From Prochlorococcus sp. MIT 0604 (GTDB lineage: Bacteria; Cyanobacteriota; Cyanobacteriia; PCC-6307; Cyanobiaceae), in assembly GCF_000757845.1 (NCBI RefSeq), contig NZ_CP007753.1, forward strand, positions 868,001 to 932,000: a stretch of 64,000 nt of DNA, written 5' to 3'. The notes beneath the pieces were generated by a model. That model had not been told where the DNA came from. It saw nothing but the letters and a program-made list of their open reading frames with translations, and did not search any database. Below, piece after piece: positions 63,612-64,000 of the stretch. Positions within the stretch are counted from its first letter, which is position 1. Each line of letters begins with the position of its first letter. A program made the position numbers and the translations under genes.

Positions 63612-64000
63612 ATGAACGAACCTAGATGCCCTGTCCCTAGAGAGCAACAGCCAACTAATGAATTCATGGAACTATCAAAGTCTATATTTTTTTCTTGGCC
63701 AAAAACAAAAAATTCACTAATTCTTATATTGATTAAATTCTGGTTAGGTGCTTTTGTTCTATTTCTTATTATTTCTTCAGGAAGTGTTTATTTCAAATCA
63801 TCTCTTTTAAAATATTTTCTACTAAGTTTTTTTAGCAGTTTATCAATACCTCTCTTGATTACTATACGGTTATATTTAGGATGGAATCATGTATTTAAAA
63901 GATTAATATCAGAAAAAGTTGAATATGAAGAATCCGGTTGGTATGACGGCCAAATATGGCAAAAGCCATTAGTTTTGAAAGAAAAAGAATCACTTATTGC
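63612..64000 (+). CDS. CGLD27 / DUF1230 family protein, 3' end missing
   Basis: The first 129 residues of a CGLD27-like membrane protein run to the window edge. It starts MNEPRCPVPREQQPTNEFME, with LSKSIFFSWPKTKNSLIL, membrane segments (GAFVLFLIISSGSVYF and YFLLSFFSSLSIPLLI) and the conserved RLYLGWNHVFKRL and EYEESGWYDGQIWQKP blocks. Found in cyanobacteria, algae and plants, possibly chloroplast-related; function unclear. It starts 10 bp after rsfS. Confidence 0.87.
   Translation, partial: MNEPRCPVPREQQPTNEFMELSKSIFFSWPKTKNSLILILIKFWLGAFVLFLIISSGSVYFKSSLLKYFLLSFFSSLSIPLLITIRLYLGWNHVFKRLISEKVEYEESGWYDGQIWQKPLVLKEKESLI

Overview
This window is chromosomal DNA of a very AT-rich marine picocyanobacterium, almost certainly a high-light-adapted Prochlorococcus. 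The evidence is the low GC content, 1-30 bp gene spacing with many 1-26 bp overlaps, frequent TTG/GTG starts, few Shine-Dalgarno sequences, chlorophyll genes (chlH, acsF), and many families known mainly from cyanobacteria (DUF1651, DUF2996, DUF3038, DUF3318, DUF4335, DUF2949, Ycf20, CGLD27, CCB). No insertion sequence, prophage, CRISPR array, rRNA or integrase was seen. The assignment comes from protein recognition and not from a database search.

Layout. 1-14 kb: 3' part of uvrC, hemJ, a PHP-domain protein, then cobN (minus strand), ilvE and metH, a few small or uncharacterised genes, an Ap4A phosphorylase, and a protein fusing an N-terminal ribbon-helix-helix segment to a C-terminal J domain. 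14-24 kb: a small secreted protein, pheT, rpmG-rpsR, a compact RNB exoribonuclease, metG overlapping an lptC-like gene, a CCB-type assembly factor, cobU, trmL, a tRNA with anticodon CAT, clpS and a DUF1651 gene. 24.2-28 kb: a low-density stretch of about a dozen proteins of 40-130 residues, with a thioredoxin-like protein, a second ribbon-helix-helix regulator flanked by inverted repeats, and a strong hairpin. 28-36 kb: 2-Cys peroxiredoxin with a clear terminator, a membrane protein, an FtsH-like protein whose zinc-protease motif is destroyed, rpmF, ycf20, a HAD phosphatase, a possible tiny photosystem II subunit, a YkgJ-type protein, two half-size UPF0016 transporters, and an RNase R-like protein without its catalytic aspartates. 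36-47 kb: two uncharacterised proteins, acsF, tldD-tldE-fmt, terC, mfd. 47-51 kb (minus strand): a cyanobacterial DUF cluster preceded by a heptamer tandem repeat, a UbiH-type monooxygenase, dapB. 51-64 kb: chlH, folP-tpiA-S4 protein, an ABC exporter, carB, DUF3318, rsfS and the start of a CGLD27-family gene.

How the genes work together. Tetrapyrrole metabolism recurs: hemJ (protoporphyrinogen oxidation), chlH (Mg insertion), acsF (isocyclic ring), cobN and cobU (cobalamin) and the B12-dependent metH. Translation and RNA are served by pheT, metG, fmt, rpmG, rpsR, rpmF, rsfS, trmL and two RNB-family proteins. Protein turnover is served by clpS, tldD/tldE and the FtsH-like protein, DNA repair by uvrC and mfd. 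The most interesting observations are the two probable pseudoenzymes that kept full-length frames (FtsH-like at 29.4 kb, RNase R-like at 33.8 kb), the regulator gene bracketed by the same inverted decamer at 25.5 kb, and the heptamer repeat abutting a start codon at 47.16 kb.
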